DNA of 57,483 bases from Burkholderia sp. Ax-1724 (lineage in GTDB: Bacteria > Pseudomonadota > Gammaproteobacteria > Burkholderiales > Burkholderiaceae). The position numbers and the translations under genes are program-made. Below are positions 26,709-37,362 of the stretch, piece by piece; position 1 is the first letter of the stretch, and the number at the start of each line of letters is the position of its first letter. Location of the stretch: positions 1 to 57,483 of the forward strand of contig NZ_VWWL01000005.1 in NCBI RefSeq assembly GCF_011752995.1, written 5' to 3'. Under the pieces are notes generated by a model that saw only the letters and a program-made list of their open reading frames with translations, had not been told where the DNA came from and searched no databases.

Positions 26709-27467
26709 CTACGCGTGCCCGGCCGGCGCGGCGCCGATCTGCCGGTCGTGCAGCGCCGAGGCGACGAGCCAGGCGGTCGCGCCGGTGTCGATCGCGGCGC
26801 TCAGGTCGGCGCGATGGCGGATGCCGCCCGCGCCGATCACCGTGGTCTGCGCGGCGGCGCGTGCGCGGATGCGTTCGAAGGTGGCGAGATCGGGGCCGGC
26901 GTAGCTGCCGACCTGATCGAGCGTCATCGCGATCACGCGCGACGGCCACCAGGCCGACGAGCGATCGAGTTCGGCGGCCGCGAGCAGTTGGCCCGCGCGA
27001 TGGTCGAGCGAGAGGATCGGCGCGAGGCCGGCCGCCTGCGCCGCGTGCAGCGCATGGATGTCGCGCAACGACTCGGTGCCGAACACGGGCACGAGCGTCG
27101 CGAGCGGAGTGGGAGCGACATGATCGACGGTCTGGCCATCATGTCGATCGACGGCCTCGATGCGTTCGAACATCTCGCGCATCGAGGCGTAGTCAGCGAA
27201 GCCGGCGTCGAGCCAGAGGTCGATGCCGGGCAGTGCGGCCCGCAAGGCGGCGAGCGTCGACACATGCGCGCCGCGTTGCAGGATGGCGCCGAGATCGGCG
27301 ATGTAGAGCGTGCGCGCGCCGCTGGCCGCGAGCAGCGCGCGGGCGATGGCAAGCGGCTCGCTGGCCGCGCAGAGGCGGGACTCGATGGGCCGGTAGGCGG
27401 TTCGCTCGCCGCGCACCGCGCGCACGACGTGGCCGTCGAGAAGATCGAGAACCGGTATCACCTGCAT
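26709..27467 (-). CDS. HisA-like TIM-barrel protein of the C1-cofactor cluster
   Basis: A 252-residue homologue of phosphoribosylformimino-AICAR-ribotide isomerase. It starts MQVIPVLDLLDGHVVRAVRG, with the catalytic-type Asp in VLDLLDG, and has LYIADLGAILQRG, LSLDHRAGQLL and VIGAGGIRHRADLSA (phosphate-binding GGIR). HisA-like genes recur in H4MPT/methylofuran clusters of methylotrophs, away from his operons, and their reaction there is not established. It is divergent from the mfnD-like gene with only 14 bases between start codons, an arrangement that leaves almost no room for promoters. Could act on a phosphoribosyl or furan-phosphate intermediate; unknown. Confidence 0.88.
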   Translation of the reverse strand: MQVIPVLDLLDGHVVRAVRGERTAYRPIESRLCAASEPLAIARALLAASGARTLYIADLGAILQRGAHVSTLAALRAALPGIDLWLDAGFADYASMREMFERIEAVDRHDGQTVDHVAPTPLATLVPVFGTESLRDIHALHAAQAAGLAPILSLDHRAGQLLAAAELDRSSAWWPSRVIAMTLDQVGSYAGPDLATFERIRARAAAQTTVIGAGGIRHRADLSAAIDTGATAWLVASALHDRQIGAAPAGHA

Positions 27468-27481
27468 GGGGGCGCGTTCCT

Positions 27482-28531
27482 TTGACCAAGATCTTTGTCT
27501 ACGAGTATCTCACCGGCGGCGGCATCGATCCCGCGCTGGCCGGCGAGGGCAGTCTCGCCGACCTGAGCGCGCTGATCGTCGAAGGGCGGGTCATGCGCGA
27601 TGCGCTCGTCGCCGCGCTGCGCGACATCGACGGCGTGGAGGTCACGTTCGCGACCTCGCGCTTCGAAACGCCGGCGCCTGGCGACGCTCATTGTATGGCC
27701 GCGCCGGGCGAATCGATGACGGCCTTCGTCGCGCGCGCGGCGCGCGAACACGATTACGCATGGATCATCGCGCCGGAATGCGACGGCCTGCTGCTGCAGT
27801 TTCATGATGCGGTCGGCACGGCGCGCTGGCTCGGCTGCGCGAAGGAAGCGATTCGCCTGACGTCGAGCAAGAGCGCGACGGCTGCCTGTCTCGCCGCGCA
27901 CGGCATCGCCGTGACGCCCGCGCTCGAACCCGGTCCCGCGAGCGCGCAGCCCGAAGGCCGCTGGGTCGTGAAACCGGACGACGGCGCGGGCGGGCTCGAC
28001 ACCTTCGTGTTCGACCGTTTCGCCGATGCCTGCGCCGAATACGAGGCGCGCGCGGCTGCCGCGCGCAATCCGGTGCTGCAGGCGTGGGTCGATGGCGAGC
28101 CGCTGAGTCTGTCGCTGCTCTGCCGTGGCGACGAGACGGAACTGCTGAGCATCAACCGTCAGCAGATCGGCATCAGCGAGGCAGACGCATCGCGCCACGC
28201 GGCGCGCATCGTCGAGTTCGACGGCGTGCTCGTCGACCGGATCGATCGTCGTGGCGAGCAGGGGCTCGTGCTCGAAGCGCTCGCGCAACGCGTCGCGCGA
28301 GCGATACCGGGCCTGTGCGGTTTTGTCGGCATCGACGTGGTGTGGCATCCGCGGCGCGGGCCGGTCGTGATCGAGGTGAATCCGCGTCTCACGGTCGCGT
28401 ATGCGGGGCTGTTCGCGGCGCGCGGCAGCGGGCTTGCGCGTGCCTTGCTCGCGGCGCACGGCGTGCGCATCGAGCGATGCGGGGCGGGGCGCGTGAATCC
28501 TTCGTCGCCGACTTTCGAGGTGCGGCCTTGA
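27482..28531 (+). CDS. ATP-grasp ligase, MfnD-like (glutamate ligase of furan cofactor)
   Basis: A 349-residue ATP-grasp enzyme. It begins with TTG followed by TKIFVYEYLTGGGIDP, the N-terminus usual for this family, with GGGGG 8 bases upstream. The ATP site shows SSKSATAACLAAHGI, GRWVVKPDDGAGGLDTFVF and VIEVNPRLTVAYAGL (metal-binding Glu/Asn). In methanogens MfnD ligates glutamate to tyramine. Bacterial methylofuran contains tyrosine and polyglutamate, so a tyrosine or peptidyl glutamate ligase is expected here. It overlaps the next gene (TTGA, 28528-28531). The TTG start may keep expression low. Confidence 0.85.
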   Translation: MTKIFVYEYLTGGGIDPALAGEGSLADLSALIVEGRVMRDALVAALRDIDGVEVTFATSRFETPAPGDAHCMAAPGESMTAFVARAAREHDYAWIIAPECDGLLLQFHDAVGTARWLGCAKEAIRLTSSKSATAACLAAHGIAVTPALEPGPASAQPEGRWVVKPDDGAGGLDTFVFDRFADACAEYEARAAAARNPVLQAWVDGEPLSLSLLCRGDETELLSINRQQIGISEADASRHAARIVEFDGVLVDRIDRRGEQGLVLEALAQRVARAIPGLCGFVGIDVVWHPRRGPVVIEVNPRLTVAYAGLFAARGSGLARALLAAHGVRIERCGAGRVNPSSPTFEVRP

Positions 28532-29904
28532 GCACGACACGGATCGACGCGATGGCACATCGAACGGGGACGGGCGTGGCAGATGTGGCGGGTGTGGCTG
28601 ATGGCACGGCGAACCTCGCGGTGCATCACGCCGTGAATCATGTCGTGAATCACGCGGCGGCTGACGCAGCCGTATTCGGCTGGGACGTCGGCGGCGCGCA
28701 CGTGAAGGTGTCGCGTGTCGATGGCGGCGGCGCGGTGCGCGATGTCGTGCAATGGGCCTGTCCGTTGTGGCAGGGGCTCGACCATCTCGAACGCACGATC
28801 GACCTCGTATTCGAGCGCTGGCCGCAGGCCCGTTCGCCCGCGGCACGGCATGCGGTGACGATGACCGGCGAGATGGTCGATCTGTTCGCGGATCGTGCCG
28901 CAGGCGTGCGCGCGATTGTCGCGACGCTGGAGCGGCGGTTAGGCGCGCAAGCGGGTTCGCGGTCCGGGGAGCAGCCGGGGGCGTTGCTGAATTTGCCATC
29001 GAGTTCACCGTCGGGTTCGCTATCGGATTCGCCGCTGACTTTGCCATCCGATTCGTCGCTGAATTCGCTATCCGATTCGCCGTCGCGCTCGCCACTGAGC
29101 TTCTACGCCGGCGCCGCCGGCTGGCTCGCCGCCGAGGCCTGCGCGGTCCACTGGCGGCACGTCGCCTCGGCCAACTGGCTCGCGACCGCGAACTGGGTTG
29201 CCACGCGCCTCGCCGATGCGGTGCTCGTCGATATCGGCAGCACCACGACCGACATCATTCCGATCGTCGGCGGCCGCGTCGTTGCGCGCGCCGCGACCGA
29301 TGCCGGCCGGCTTGCGAGCGGCGAACTCGTGTATCACGGCGTGGTGCGCACGCCGTTGTGCGGCGTCGCGCACCGCATCGAATTCGACGGCGTCACCGTC
29401 AACGTGATGAACGAATGGTTCGCGACAACCGCCGACGTCTATCGCTTGACGGGCGAACTGGACCCGCTGCACGACGTGCAGCCGAGCGCGGACCAGGGGC
29501 CGAAGACCGAGGCCGCGAGCCGGGCGCGGCTTGCGCGCATGATCGGGCGCGACGCGCACGAAGCGGCGCCCGATGCCTGGCTGCGCTTTGCGCAGCGGTG
29601 GCGCGCGCTGCAATTGAGCGAGATCGGCGCGAATCTGCGGCGCGTGGCCGCGGCGCATCCGGCGCTCGTGGAGGTGGCCGCGCCGCTCGTGGGCGCGGGC
29701 TGCGGCCGCTTCCTCGTGACCGCGTTGGCGCGCGAGCAGGCGCGCGAGTTTCTCGACTTCGGCGCGCTCGCGGGCGTGCCGGACGAGTGCGCCGCGTGGG
29801 CGGCAACCTGCGCGCCGAGCGTGGCGGTCGCGCTGCTCAAACGCGGTGTGGAGAAGTGCAGTGTTGAAAAGCGTGGTGTTGAAGCGCGTGGTGTTGAAAC
29901 ATGA
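28528..29904 (+). CDS. H4MPT-linked C1 pathway protein, MfnF-like (hydantoinase/ASKHA fold)
   Basis: A 458-residue protein with an ASKHA/hydantoinase-A-like fold: AVFGWDVGGAHVKVSRV, MTGEMVDLFADRAAGVRAIV, ADAVLVDIGSTTTDIIPIVG and GVVRTPLCGVAHRIEFDGV. It matches MfnF, which couples the aminomethyl-furan phosphate to the phenolic half of methanofuran. The TTG start at 28528 is in TTGA overlap with mfnD and has GAGGTG upstream; an ATG lies at 28552. Three low-complexity tracts stand out: VNHVVNH repeats near the N-terminus, a Ser/Pro/Leu/Asp insert at about residues 152-190 (DNA 28980-29098), and a C-terminal RGVEK/RGVEA repeat (29845-29900). Confidence 0.85.
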   Translation: MSTTRIDAMAHRTGTGVADVAGVADGTANLAVHHAVNHVVNHAAADAAVFGWDVGGAHVKVSRVDGGGAVRDVVQWACPLWQGLDHLERTIDLVFERWPQARSPAARHAVTMTGEMVDLFADRAAGVRAIVATLERRLGAQAGSRSGEQPGALLNLPSSSPSGSLSDSPLTLPSDSSLNSLSDSPSRSPLSFYAGAAGWLAAEACAVHWRHVASANWLATANWVATRLADAVLVDIGSTTTDIIPIVGGRVVARAATDAGRLASGELVYHGVVRTPLCGVAHRIEFDGVTVNVMNEWFATTADVYRLTGELDPLHDVQPSADQGPKTEAASRARLARMIGRDAHEAAPDAWLRFAQRWRALQLSEIGANLRRVAAAHPALVEVAAPLVGAGCGRFLVTALAREQAREFLDFGALAGVPDECAAWAATCAPSVAVALLKRGVEKCSVEKRGVEARGVET

Positions 29905-29947
29905 CGGAACCCAGCCGGGCACTCAACTGGACGCGAGGATAACAGTC

Positions 29948-30538
29948 ATGTGGGTGGTCAAGATCGGAGGCAGTCTGAGTCACGACCCGGCGCTGCGCCA
30001 CTGGCTCAGCGAGCTATGCGAAGTCGGCGGCGGACGCATCGTCATCGTGCCCGGCGGCGGCGATTTCGCGGACAAGGTGCGCCAGTACCAGAGCGAATGG
30101 CGCTTCGACGATCTCGCCGCGCACAACATGTGTCTGCTCGCGATGACGCAGTACGCGCTGCTGATGCAGGGCGTGTCGCCCGAACTCGTGCTGGCGTCGA
30201 GCGAGGCGAAGATTCGCCGCACGTTGCGCGACGGCCATGTCGCCGTGTGGGTGCCGACCGCCTTGATGCGCGACACGCCCGACGCGATGAGCAACTGGGA
30301 CACGACCTCGGACAGCCTCGCCGCCTGGCTCTCGACGATGCTCAACGCCGAGCGGCTGATCGTCGTGAAGTCCTGCCCGATTGCCGCCGACGATCCGCTC
30401 GATGCGCTGGCCGCGGCAGGCGTGGTCGATCGCAGTTTCGTCGATTACGTGACCGACGCGAACTATGTGGTCGAGCTATTCGACAAGCACAGCGTCGTGT
30501 TGATGCGCGACCGGCTGCTCAATATTCCGGTGGCGTGA
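29948..30538 (+). CDS. Amino-acid-kinase-family protein, MfnE-like
   Basis: A 196-residue kinase beginning MWVVKIGGSLSHDPALRHWL, with IVIVPGGGDFADKVRQ and LIVVKSCPIA. This is the amino acid kinase fold reduced to about 200 residues, as in MfnE, which phosphorylates the aminomethyl-furan-methyl phosphate during methanofuran synthesis. ATG at 29948 with GAGG 9 bases before. It follows mfnF by 43 bases and closes the plus-strand mfnD-mfnF-mfnE string, convergent with mfnB. Confidence 0.87.
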   Translation: MWVVKIGGSLSHDPALRHWLSELCEVGGGRIVIVPGGGDFADKVRQYQSEWRFDDLAAHNMCLLAMTQYALLMQGVSPELVLASSEAKIRRTLRDGHVAVWVPTALMRDTPDAMSNWDTTSDSLAAWLSTMLNAERLIVVKSCPIAADDPLDALAAAGVVDRSFVDYVTDANYVVELFDKHSVVLMRDRLLNIPVA

Positions 30539-30740
30539 GGCGAGGGCGATGAGGAAGGCGAGGCACGGCGCGTTGACGTACAGCGTATTGCGAGCGGCCC
30601 CGGCGCGCGTGCGGAACTGAAGGCGGGTTTCGACGCAAGTTGCGAGGCGCAGCGGTTCGGGGACATCGCCACGGGAAATCGCTGTGGAAAATTGCTGTGG
30701 GTAATCGCTATGAAGCGTGAAGCGACGCAGCCGCGCCGCT

Positions 30741-31487
30741 CTACAGCCGCACCGTGCCGACACCACCCCGCGCGGCCACTGCGCCGCCCACGCCGCGCTC
30801 ACCTGAACCCGGCCCATGCAGCGCGCTCGCCCATTGCGCGACGCGCTCGGGATCGAGCCGCGAGCGGCGTCCGTCGCTGCACAACGCGGTGCGAAAACCG
30901 GCCACGTCGGGCGCGAGCGCGCGGATCTGCTCCAGCTGCGCCCAGCCGAGCGCGCCGGCGATGCCGCCGAGCGCGCCGCGTTCGCGCACGCAGCGCAACC
31001 AGCGCGCGAGCGTATCGACGTCGACGTGATCGAACAGCGTGCTGCCGTCCTTGCTCGCGGTGTCGAACATCAGGCCCGCGAAGCCGAGCGCGGCGGCGTG
31101 CGTGACCAGTTCGTCGTCCATGCCGCCGTCGCATAGCAGCACCGGCACCACGGTGGCCGGCAGATTCGCGAGTTGCTCGATGCAGCGCCGCGCGGCCGGT
31201 CCGCGCGCGACGCCGACCTTCACGTAGTCGACGCCCGCGTCGCTGACCTCGATCACGCGCGCGGCGATTTCGTCGAACGCCTCGGCCGGCACGTCGCCGA
31301 TCGCCGCGCTGATCGGCTTGACCGGATAGCGCGCGCGCAACTGCCGCGCGATGCGTGCGATGGCGCCGCTCGGCAGGCCGCCGAGCGCGCCTTCGTTCGG
31401 TTCCTTGAGGTCGATCAGTTCGGCGCCGGCGCGAGCGGCGTCGAATGCTTCGTCGTCCGAGCGAACGCTGGCGAGCAGGGCGGTCAT
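30741..31487 (-). CDS. mfnB: MfnB-like (5-formylfuran-3-yl)methyl phosphate synthase (DUF556)
   Basis: A 248-residue TIM-barrel enzyme. Family features: LLASVRSDDEAFDAARAGAE, LIDLKEPNEGALGGLP (with the Schiff-base-type lysine), YVKVGVARG and LMFDTASKDGSTLFDHV. MfnB condenses two glyceraldehyde-3-phosphate molecules into the furan ring of methanofuran. The C-terminal 20 or so residues are a Gly/Val/Ala-rich extra. It lies 34 bases downstream of the DUF447 gene on the same strand and has GGAG before its ATG. Together with mfnD, E and F it argues that the furan carrier is made in-house. Confidence 0.92.
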   Translation of the reverse strand: MTALLASVRSDDEAFDAARAGAELIDLKEPNEGALGGLPSGAIARIARQLRARYPVKPISAAIGDVPAEAFDEIAARVIEVSDAGVDYVKVGVARGPAARRCIEQLANLPATVVPVLLCDGGMDDELVTHAAALGFAGLMFDTASKDGSTLFDHVDVDTLARWLRCVRERGALGGIAGALGWAQLEQIRALAPDVAGFRTALCSDGRRSRLDPERVAQWASALHGPGSGERGVGGAVAARGGVGTVRL

Positions 31488-31521
31488 CGGTTGTCTCCGG
31501 GAAAACGGCGGCTGGATGGCG

Positions 31522-32124
31522 CTAGTGATGGACGGCAGCGGCGGGTTGTTGCCCGCCCGCCGCTTCGAGGCCCGCCCGATGCCGCGCGACCGCGTCGACG
31601 AGCCAGCCCCATGCCGTGCGCTCGTTGTCGCCGGCGGTCTTGTCGATGGCGATCTGCAGATAGGCCATTTCGCTATCGATCTTCGCGGCCGGCAGCATGA
31701 AGAGCCGGCTCACGAGAATCGCGCCTTCCACGACGGCCGACTGCGCGCGGTTGAAGCCCGCGAACGGCGCATGGTTTTCGCGGTGCACGCATTTCATGAA
31801 CAGCACGGGACGCTCGGCGTCGTCACGTATCTCGTCGAGTTCGAGCTCGGCATGCGCGAGCGATTCGGCGAGGCGCACGCTCGCCACGCGGCTCGCGCGC
31901 ACGGTCGGCCAGTCGGTCGCGCAGTGCGTGACGCAGCCCGCGAAGATGCGCACGTCGGTGGTGAAATTCAGAACCGCCGCACGCGACGCGACGATGTTGT
32001 CGAGCGTCGTGGACGGACGGAAAGGCGCAAGGACGATCCGCTCGCCCTCGTAGCGCGCGCCCATCGGCGCAATATGAGGACGGCCATCGCACGCTGCCGT
32101 GGTGACGATCGTTTCGTGGATCAT
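31522..32124 (-). CDS. DUF447-family protein of the H4MPT/methylofuran cluster
   Basis: A 200-residue protein, MIHETIVTTAACDGRPHIAP, then VLNFTTDVRIFAGCVTHC and HRENHAPFAGFNRAQSAVVE. These are the conserved blocks of DUF447, a flavin-reductase-like split-barrel family found in archaea and methylotrophs with H4MPT. The exact reaction is unproven. It lies between pqqA (107 bases upstream) and mfnB. The 24-residue C-terminal tail is Ala/Gly-rich. No strong Shine-Dalgarno is seen. Confidence 0.87.
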   Translation of the reverse strand: MIHETIVTTAACDGRPHIAPMGARYEGERIVLAPFRPSTTLDNIVASRAAVLNFTTDVRIFAGCVTHCATDWPTVRASRVASVRLAESLAHAELELDEIRDDAERPVLFMKCVHRENHAPFAGFNRAQSAVVEGAILVSRLFMLPAAKIDSEMAYLQIAIDKTAGDNERTAWGWLVDAVARHRAGLEAAGGQQPAAAVHH

Positions 32125-32193
32125 GGATGGGAACGCGTGTCCTGACAGCGCCGGAAGGCCGGCCGTTCAACTGCTGACAAACACCAACGGGAA

Positions 32194-32228
32194 CCGCGAA
32201 GGGGCCGCGGCGTGCGGCCCTTTCGCGG
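32194..32228 (-). terminator. Strong hairpin just after pqqA
   Basis: CCGCGAAGGGGCCGC (32194-32208) and GCGGCCCTTTCGCGG (32214-32228) pair at 14 of 15 positions with a 5-base loop, starting two bases past the pqqA stop. No T-run follows in the minus direction. It could be a partial terminator or 3' stabiliser that gives more pqqA message than message for the downstream genes. Confidence 0.65.
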
Positions 32229-32230
32229 GC

Positions 32231-32305
32231 TTAACGCGTTGCGACATACATCACGATTTCAAAACCGAGGCGTAGGTCGGTGTAACTCGGAGTCGTCCAT
32301 TGCAT
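32231..32305 (-). CDS. pqqA: PqqA, PQQ precursor peptide (24 codons)
   Basis: A 24-residue peptide beginning [18 protein letters not shown] and ending MYVATR. It contains the obligatory Glu-x3-Tyr pair (Glu16, Tyr20) that PqqE crosslinks, in the family context GFE...Y. GGAGG lies nine bases before the ATG; an upstream in-frame ATG at 32320 contains that signal and is unlikely. It lies alone, 12.7 kb from pqqB, upstream of DUF447 and mfnB. A strong hairpin follows it and an excellent sigma-54-type box precedes it. No other pqqA was found in the window. Confidence 0.95.
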   Translation of the reverse strand: MQWTTPSYTDLRLGFEIVMYVATR

Positions 32306-32385
32306 ACGTGCTTCCTCCATGGGTTGAAACAGCGTTGCGCCGCCGGCCCGGCGTGATGCCGGACTTCGGTGGCGGTGGGTATCGA

Positions 32386-32401
32386 TGCAAGCTTTGTGCC
32401 T
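32386..32401 (-). promoter_or_regulatory. Candidate sigma-54 promoter of pqqA
   Basis: Minus strand AGGCACAAAGCTTGCA: GGCAC at -24 and TTGCA at -12 with exact GG-N10-GC spacing, the best such match in the window. Predicted transcript start near 32376, leaving about a 70-base leader before pqqA. Confidence 0.6.
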
Positions 32402-32533
32402 GGGTTGGTGCCTATGCGTATTGCCGGTACGATGTGCCGGCCGCTTGCCGGACCTCTATCTGCTTCTTCGCGGCGGACAATGCAGCGCCTGCCGAATTGC
32501 GCCGCCGCGCGTGGCCGTTCGGCCGCCGCCTGA

Positions 32534-34354
<1,821 letters not shown>

Positions 34355-34363
34355 GGGTTTTGA

Positions 34364-34384
34364 GCGGGCCGCGCAGCGGCCCGC
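34364..34384 (+). terminator. Hairpin between cbbL and cbbS
   Basis: GCGGGCCGC-GCA-GCGGCCCGC, a perfect 9-3-9 stem-loop nine bases after the cbbL stop, without a T-run. Position suggests message stabilisation or partial attenuation rather than full termination. Confidence 0.5.
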
Positions 34385-34513
34385 AGGCCCGGCGCCAACT
34401 GCCGTTCATTCAAGGCAGCAACTCAGCCGCGCGGTGCCCCGGCATCGCGCGCGGGGACCGTTGACGCCGTGCCGAGCGCAGTATCCATCCATGAGCCATC
34501 AACGAGGTTCGTC

Positions 34514-34942
34514 ATGCGCATTACACAAGGAACGTTCTCCTTTCTGCCCGAGCTAACCGACGAGGAAATCGGCTTGCAGATCGACTACGCGCTGAGCCAG
34601 GGCTGGGCCTGTTCGGTCGAATTCACCGACGACCCGCATCCGCGCAATACGTACTGGGAAATGTGGGGCCTGCCGATGTTCGATCTGCACGACGCGGCCG
34701 GCGTATTGCAGGAGATCAACGCGTGCCGCGCGGCGCGCCCGCAGCACTACATCAAGGTCAATGCGTTCGATTCGGTGCGCACGTTCGAGACGATGCGGCT
34801 GTCGTTCATCGTCAACCGGCCCGACGTGGAGCCGGGCTTCCGCCTGCAACGTCAGGACGTGCAGGGGCGCGTGCAGCGCTACGGCATCGCGGGCTATGCG
34901 AGCGACCGGCCGGCTGGCGAGCGCTATGGCGAAGCGGGCTGA
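34514..34942 (+). CDS. cbbS: RuBisCO small subunit
   Basis: A 142-residue small subunit beginning [20 protein letters not shown], with [32 protein letters not shown] and the C-terminal extension (about 30 residues after [12 protein letters not shown]) that red-type small subunits use to form the extra beta-hairpins in the central pore. The ATG at 34514 has GAGG seven bases upstream. Confidence 0.97.
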   Translation: MRITQGTFSFLPELTDEEIGLQIDYALSQGWACSVEFTDDPHPRNTYWEMWGLPMFDLHDAAGVLQEINACRAARPQHYIKVNAFDSVRTFETMRLSFIVNRPDVEPGFRLQRQDVQGRVQRYGIAGYASDRPAGERYGEAG

Positions 34943-35084
34943 GGTCCGCGAACGATGCAACGACGCAACCATGCAACGTGAGGCGATGCGCGCGAACCTG
35001 GCTGCGAACCAGGCCGAACCCGGCGACAAGCCGCCCCGCCAACCCCGGGACAAGCCGCGCGCCGACCCGCAGCAAGGAGCAATC

Positions 35085-36086
35085 ATGACGGACGCCGCCC
35101 TAGCCGATGCAACCTCGCCGCCTGCCGCGCAGGCCGGCGAGACCGGACAACCCGCGCGCGCCTCGCAACCCGCCCCGGCGCAAGTCGACCTCGCGGCGCT
35201 CTATCGCGACTCGGGCATCGGCGACGTGCTCGACGAACTCGAACGCGATCTGGTCGGGCTCGCGCCTGTGAAGACGCGCATCCGCGAAGTGGCCGCGCAT
35301 CTGCTGGTCGAACGCGCGCGCGCCTCGCTCGGTCTCGCGGGCGGCGCGCCGACCCTGCATATGTGCTTCTCGGGCAATCCCGGCACCGGCAAGACGACCG
35401 TCGCGCTGCGCATGGCCGAGGTGCTGCACCGGCTCGGCTATATCCGCCGCAATCACCTGGTTTCGGTGACGCGCGACGACCTCGTCGGCCAGTACATCGG
35501 CCATACCGCGCCGAAAACGCGCGACGTGCTGAAGCGCGCGATGGGCGGCGTGCTGTTCATCGACGAGGCGTATTACCTGTATCGCCCCGAAAACGAGCGC
35601 GACTACGGCCAGGAAGCGATCGAGATCCTGTTGCAGACGATGGAGAACCAGCGTAGCGATCTGGTCGTGATCCTCGCCGGCTACGCGTCGCGTATGGAAG
35701 TGTTCTTCGAGAGCAATCCCGGGTTTCGTTCGCGCATCGCGCATCACATCACGTTTCCCGACTATGCGGAAACGGAGTTGCTCGACATCGCCGAGCGCAT
35801 GCTCGGCACCCTGCATTACCGCTTCGATGCGGCCTCGCGCCGCGCGTTTGCCGACTATCTGGCGCGCCGCATCCGTCAGCCGAATTTCGCCAATGCGCGC
35901 TCGGTGCGCAATGCGCTTGACCGCGCGCGGCTGCGCCAGGCGAACCGCCTGTTCGCGAGCGCGCTGCAAGGCGGCGCGCCGATCGATGCCGCCGCGCTCA
36001 CGCTGATCGACGCCGCCGACGTGCGCGCGAGCCGCGTGTTCGACGAGCCGCCGCCGGCGCAGGCAGTCGCGGCACCGCCGGGCTGA
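35085..36086 (+). CDS. cbbX: CbbX, red-type RuBisCO activase (AAA+)
   Basis: A 333-residue AAA+ protein: Walker [13 protein letters not shown], pore-loop region [15 protein letters not shown], Walker [21 protein letters not shown], and sensor residues in [15 protein letters not shown]. It uses ATP to pull on the CbbL C-terminus and release inhibitory sugar phosphates, and pairs functionally with cbbY. The first 35 residues are an Ala/Pro/Gln-rich extension. AAGGAG precedes the ATG. Third gene of the cbb operon. Confidence 0.97.
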   Translation: MTDAALADATSPPAAQAGETGQPARASQPAPAQVDLAALYRDSGIGDVLDELERDLVGLAPVKTRIREVAAHLLVERARASLGLAGGAPTLHMCFSGNPGTGKTTVALRMAEVLHRLGYIRRNHLVSVTRDDLVGQYIGHTAPKTRDVLKRAMGGVLFIDEAYYLYRPENERDYGQEAIEILLQTMENQRSDLVVILAGYASRMEVFFESNPGFRSRIAHHITFPDYAETELLDIAERMLGTLHYRFDAASRRAFADYLARRIRQPNFANARSVRNALDRARLRQANRLFASALQGGAPIDAAALTLIDAADVRASRVFDEPPPAQAVAAPPG

Positions 36087-36123
36087 ATCGGGATACCGAA
36101 TCATCGTTTCCAGGGAGAACGCC

Positions 36124-37296
36124 ATGCAGGACGGACGCACGACACTTTCGAAATTTCTGATCGACACACTCGACCGCCAGCCGTCCGCGAGTACGCAGGG
36201 GATGGCGGGACTTTCGGCGCTGCTGATCGACGTGGCGGCCGCGATCAAGTCGATTTCGGCGATGCTCACGAAGGGCGCGCTCGGCGGCCATTACGGTTCC
36301 GCGCAAACCGTCAACACGCACGGCGAGGAGCAGAAGAAACTCGACGTCGCGACCAACGAGGTTTTCGTACAGCACTGCGAATGGGACGGCCTGCTCGCGG
36401 CGATGGTGTCCGAGGAAATGGCAGACGTGTACGCGATTCCGCCCGGCTACCCGCGCGGCGATTATCTGCTCGCGTTCGATCCGCTCGACGGTTCCTCGAA
36501 TATCGACATCAACGGCGTGGTCGGCTCGATCTTTTCGGTGCTGCGCGTGCGCGGCGCGGCGGAGCGTGTAGCGAGTGAGCCGGCGAATAACCCAGCGAAC
36601 GGGCATGCCAATGAGCACGCCAACGAGCCCGCGCATGAACCGGCCAGCCAGGCCGCATTCCTGCGCCCCGGCTGCGAACAGGTCGCGGCCGGCTATGCCG
36701 TCTACGGACCCTCGACGATGCTCGTGCTGTCGGTCGGCAACGGCACGCATGGCTTCACGCTCGAACGCGACATCGGCAATTTCGTGCTCACGCATTCGAA
36801 TATCCGCATTCCCGAGGACACCGCCGAATTCGCGATCAACGCTTCGAACGAGCGCTTCTGGGAGCCGCCCGTGCGCCGCTACGTGCAGGAGTGCAAGGAC
36901 GGCCGCAGCGGTTGCCGCGCGCGCGACTTCAACATGCGCTGGATCGCGTCGATGGTCGCGGAAGTGCATCGCATCCTGATGCGCGGCGGCGTGTTCATGT
37001 ACCCGCGCGATTCGAAAACGCCGGCGATGGAAGGGCGACTGCGCCTGCTCTACGAAGCGAACCCGATGAGCTTCCTCGTTGAGCAGGCGGGCGGCCTTTC
37101 GATCACCGGGCGCGAACGCATTCTCGACGTTCGTCCGCAGACTCTGCATGGCCGCGTGCCGGTGATCCTCGGCTCGAAGAACGAGGTCGAGCGCATCGCG
37201 CGCTATCACGGCGAATACGACCGCGGCGAGGACAAGCCCTTCACGTCGCCGCTGTTCGGCACGCGCTCGCTGTTCCTGCCGGACTTCACGGCATGA
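36124..37296 (+). CDS. cbbF: Fructose-1,6-bisphosphatase, class I
   Basis: A 390-residue class I FBPase. Metal and substrate motifs: [70 protein letters not shown] and [15 protein letters not shown]. It makes fructose-6-phosphate and may also act on sedoheptulose bisphosphate in the CBB cycle. An Asn/His/Glu/Pro/Ala repeat insert (about residues 154-180, DNA 36580-36655) interrupts the conserved sequence in frame. Fourth gene of the operon, 37 bases after cbbX. Confidence 0.96.
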   Translation: MQDGRTTLSKFLIDTLDRQPSASTQGMAGLSALLIDVAAAIKSISAMLTKGALGGHYGSAQTVNTHGEEQKKLDVATNEVFVQHCEWDGLLAAMVSEEMADVYAIPPGYPRGDYLLAFDPLDGSSNIDINGVVGSIFSVLRVRGAAERVASEPANNPANGHANEHANEPAHEPASQAAFLRPGCEQVAAGYAVYGPSTMLVLSVGNGTHGFTLERDIGNFVLTHSNIRIPEDTAEFAINASNERFWEPPVRRYVQECKDGRSGCRARDFNMRWIASMVAEVHRILMRGGVFMYPRDSKTPAMEGRLRLLYEANPMSFLVEQAGGLSITGRERILDVRPQTLHGRVPVILGSKNEVERIARYHGEYDRGEDKPFTSPLFGTRSLFLPDFTA

Positions 37297-37362
37297 CGGG
37301 CGGCCGGGCGCGGGTCCGTCCAGCGCTCGGCGCACAGAACGCAGTTATCCGGAGGCAAACGC

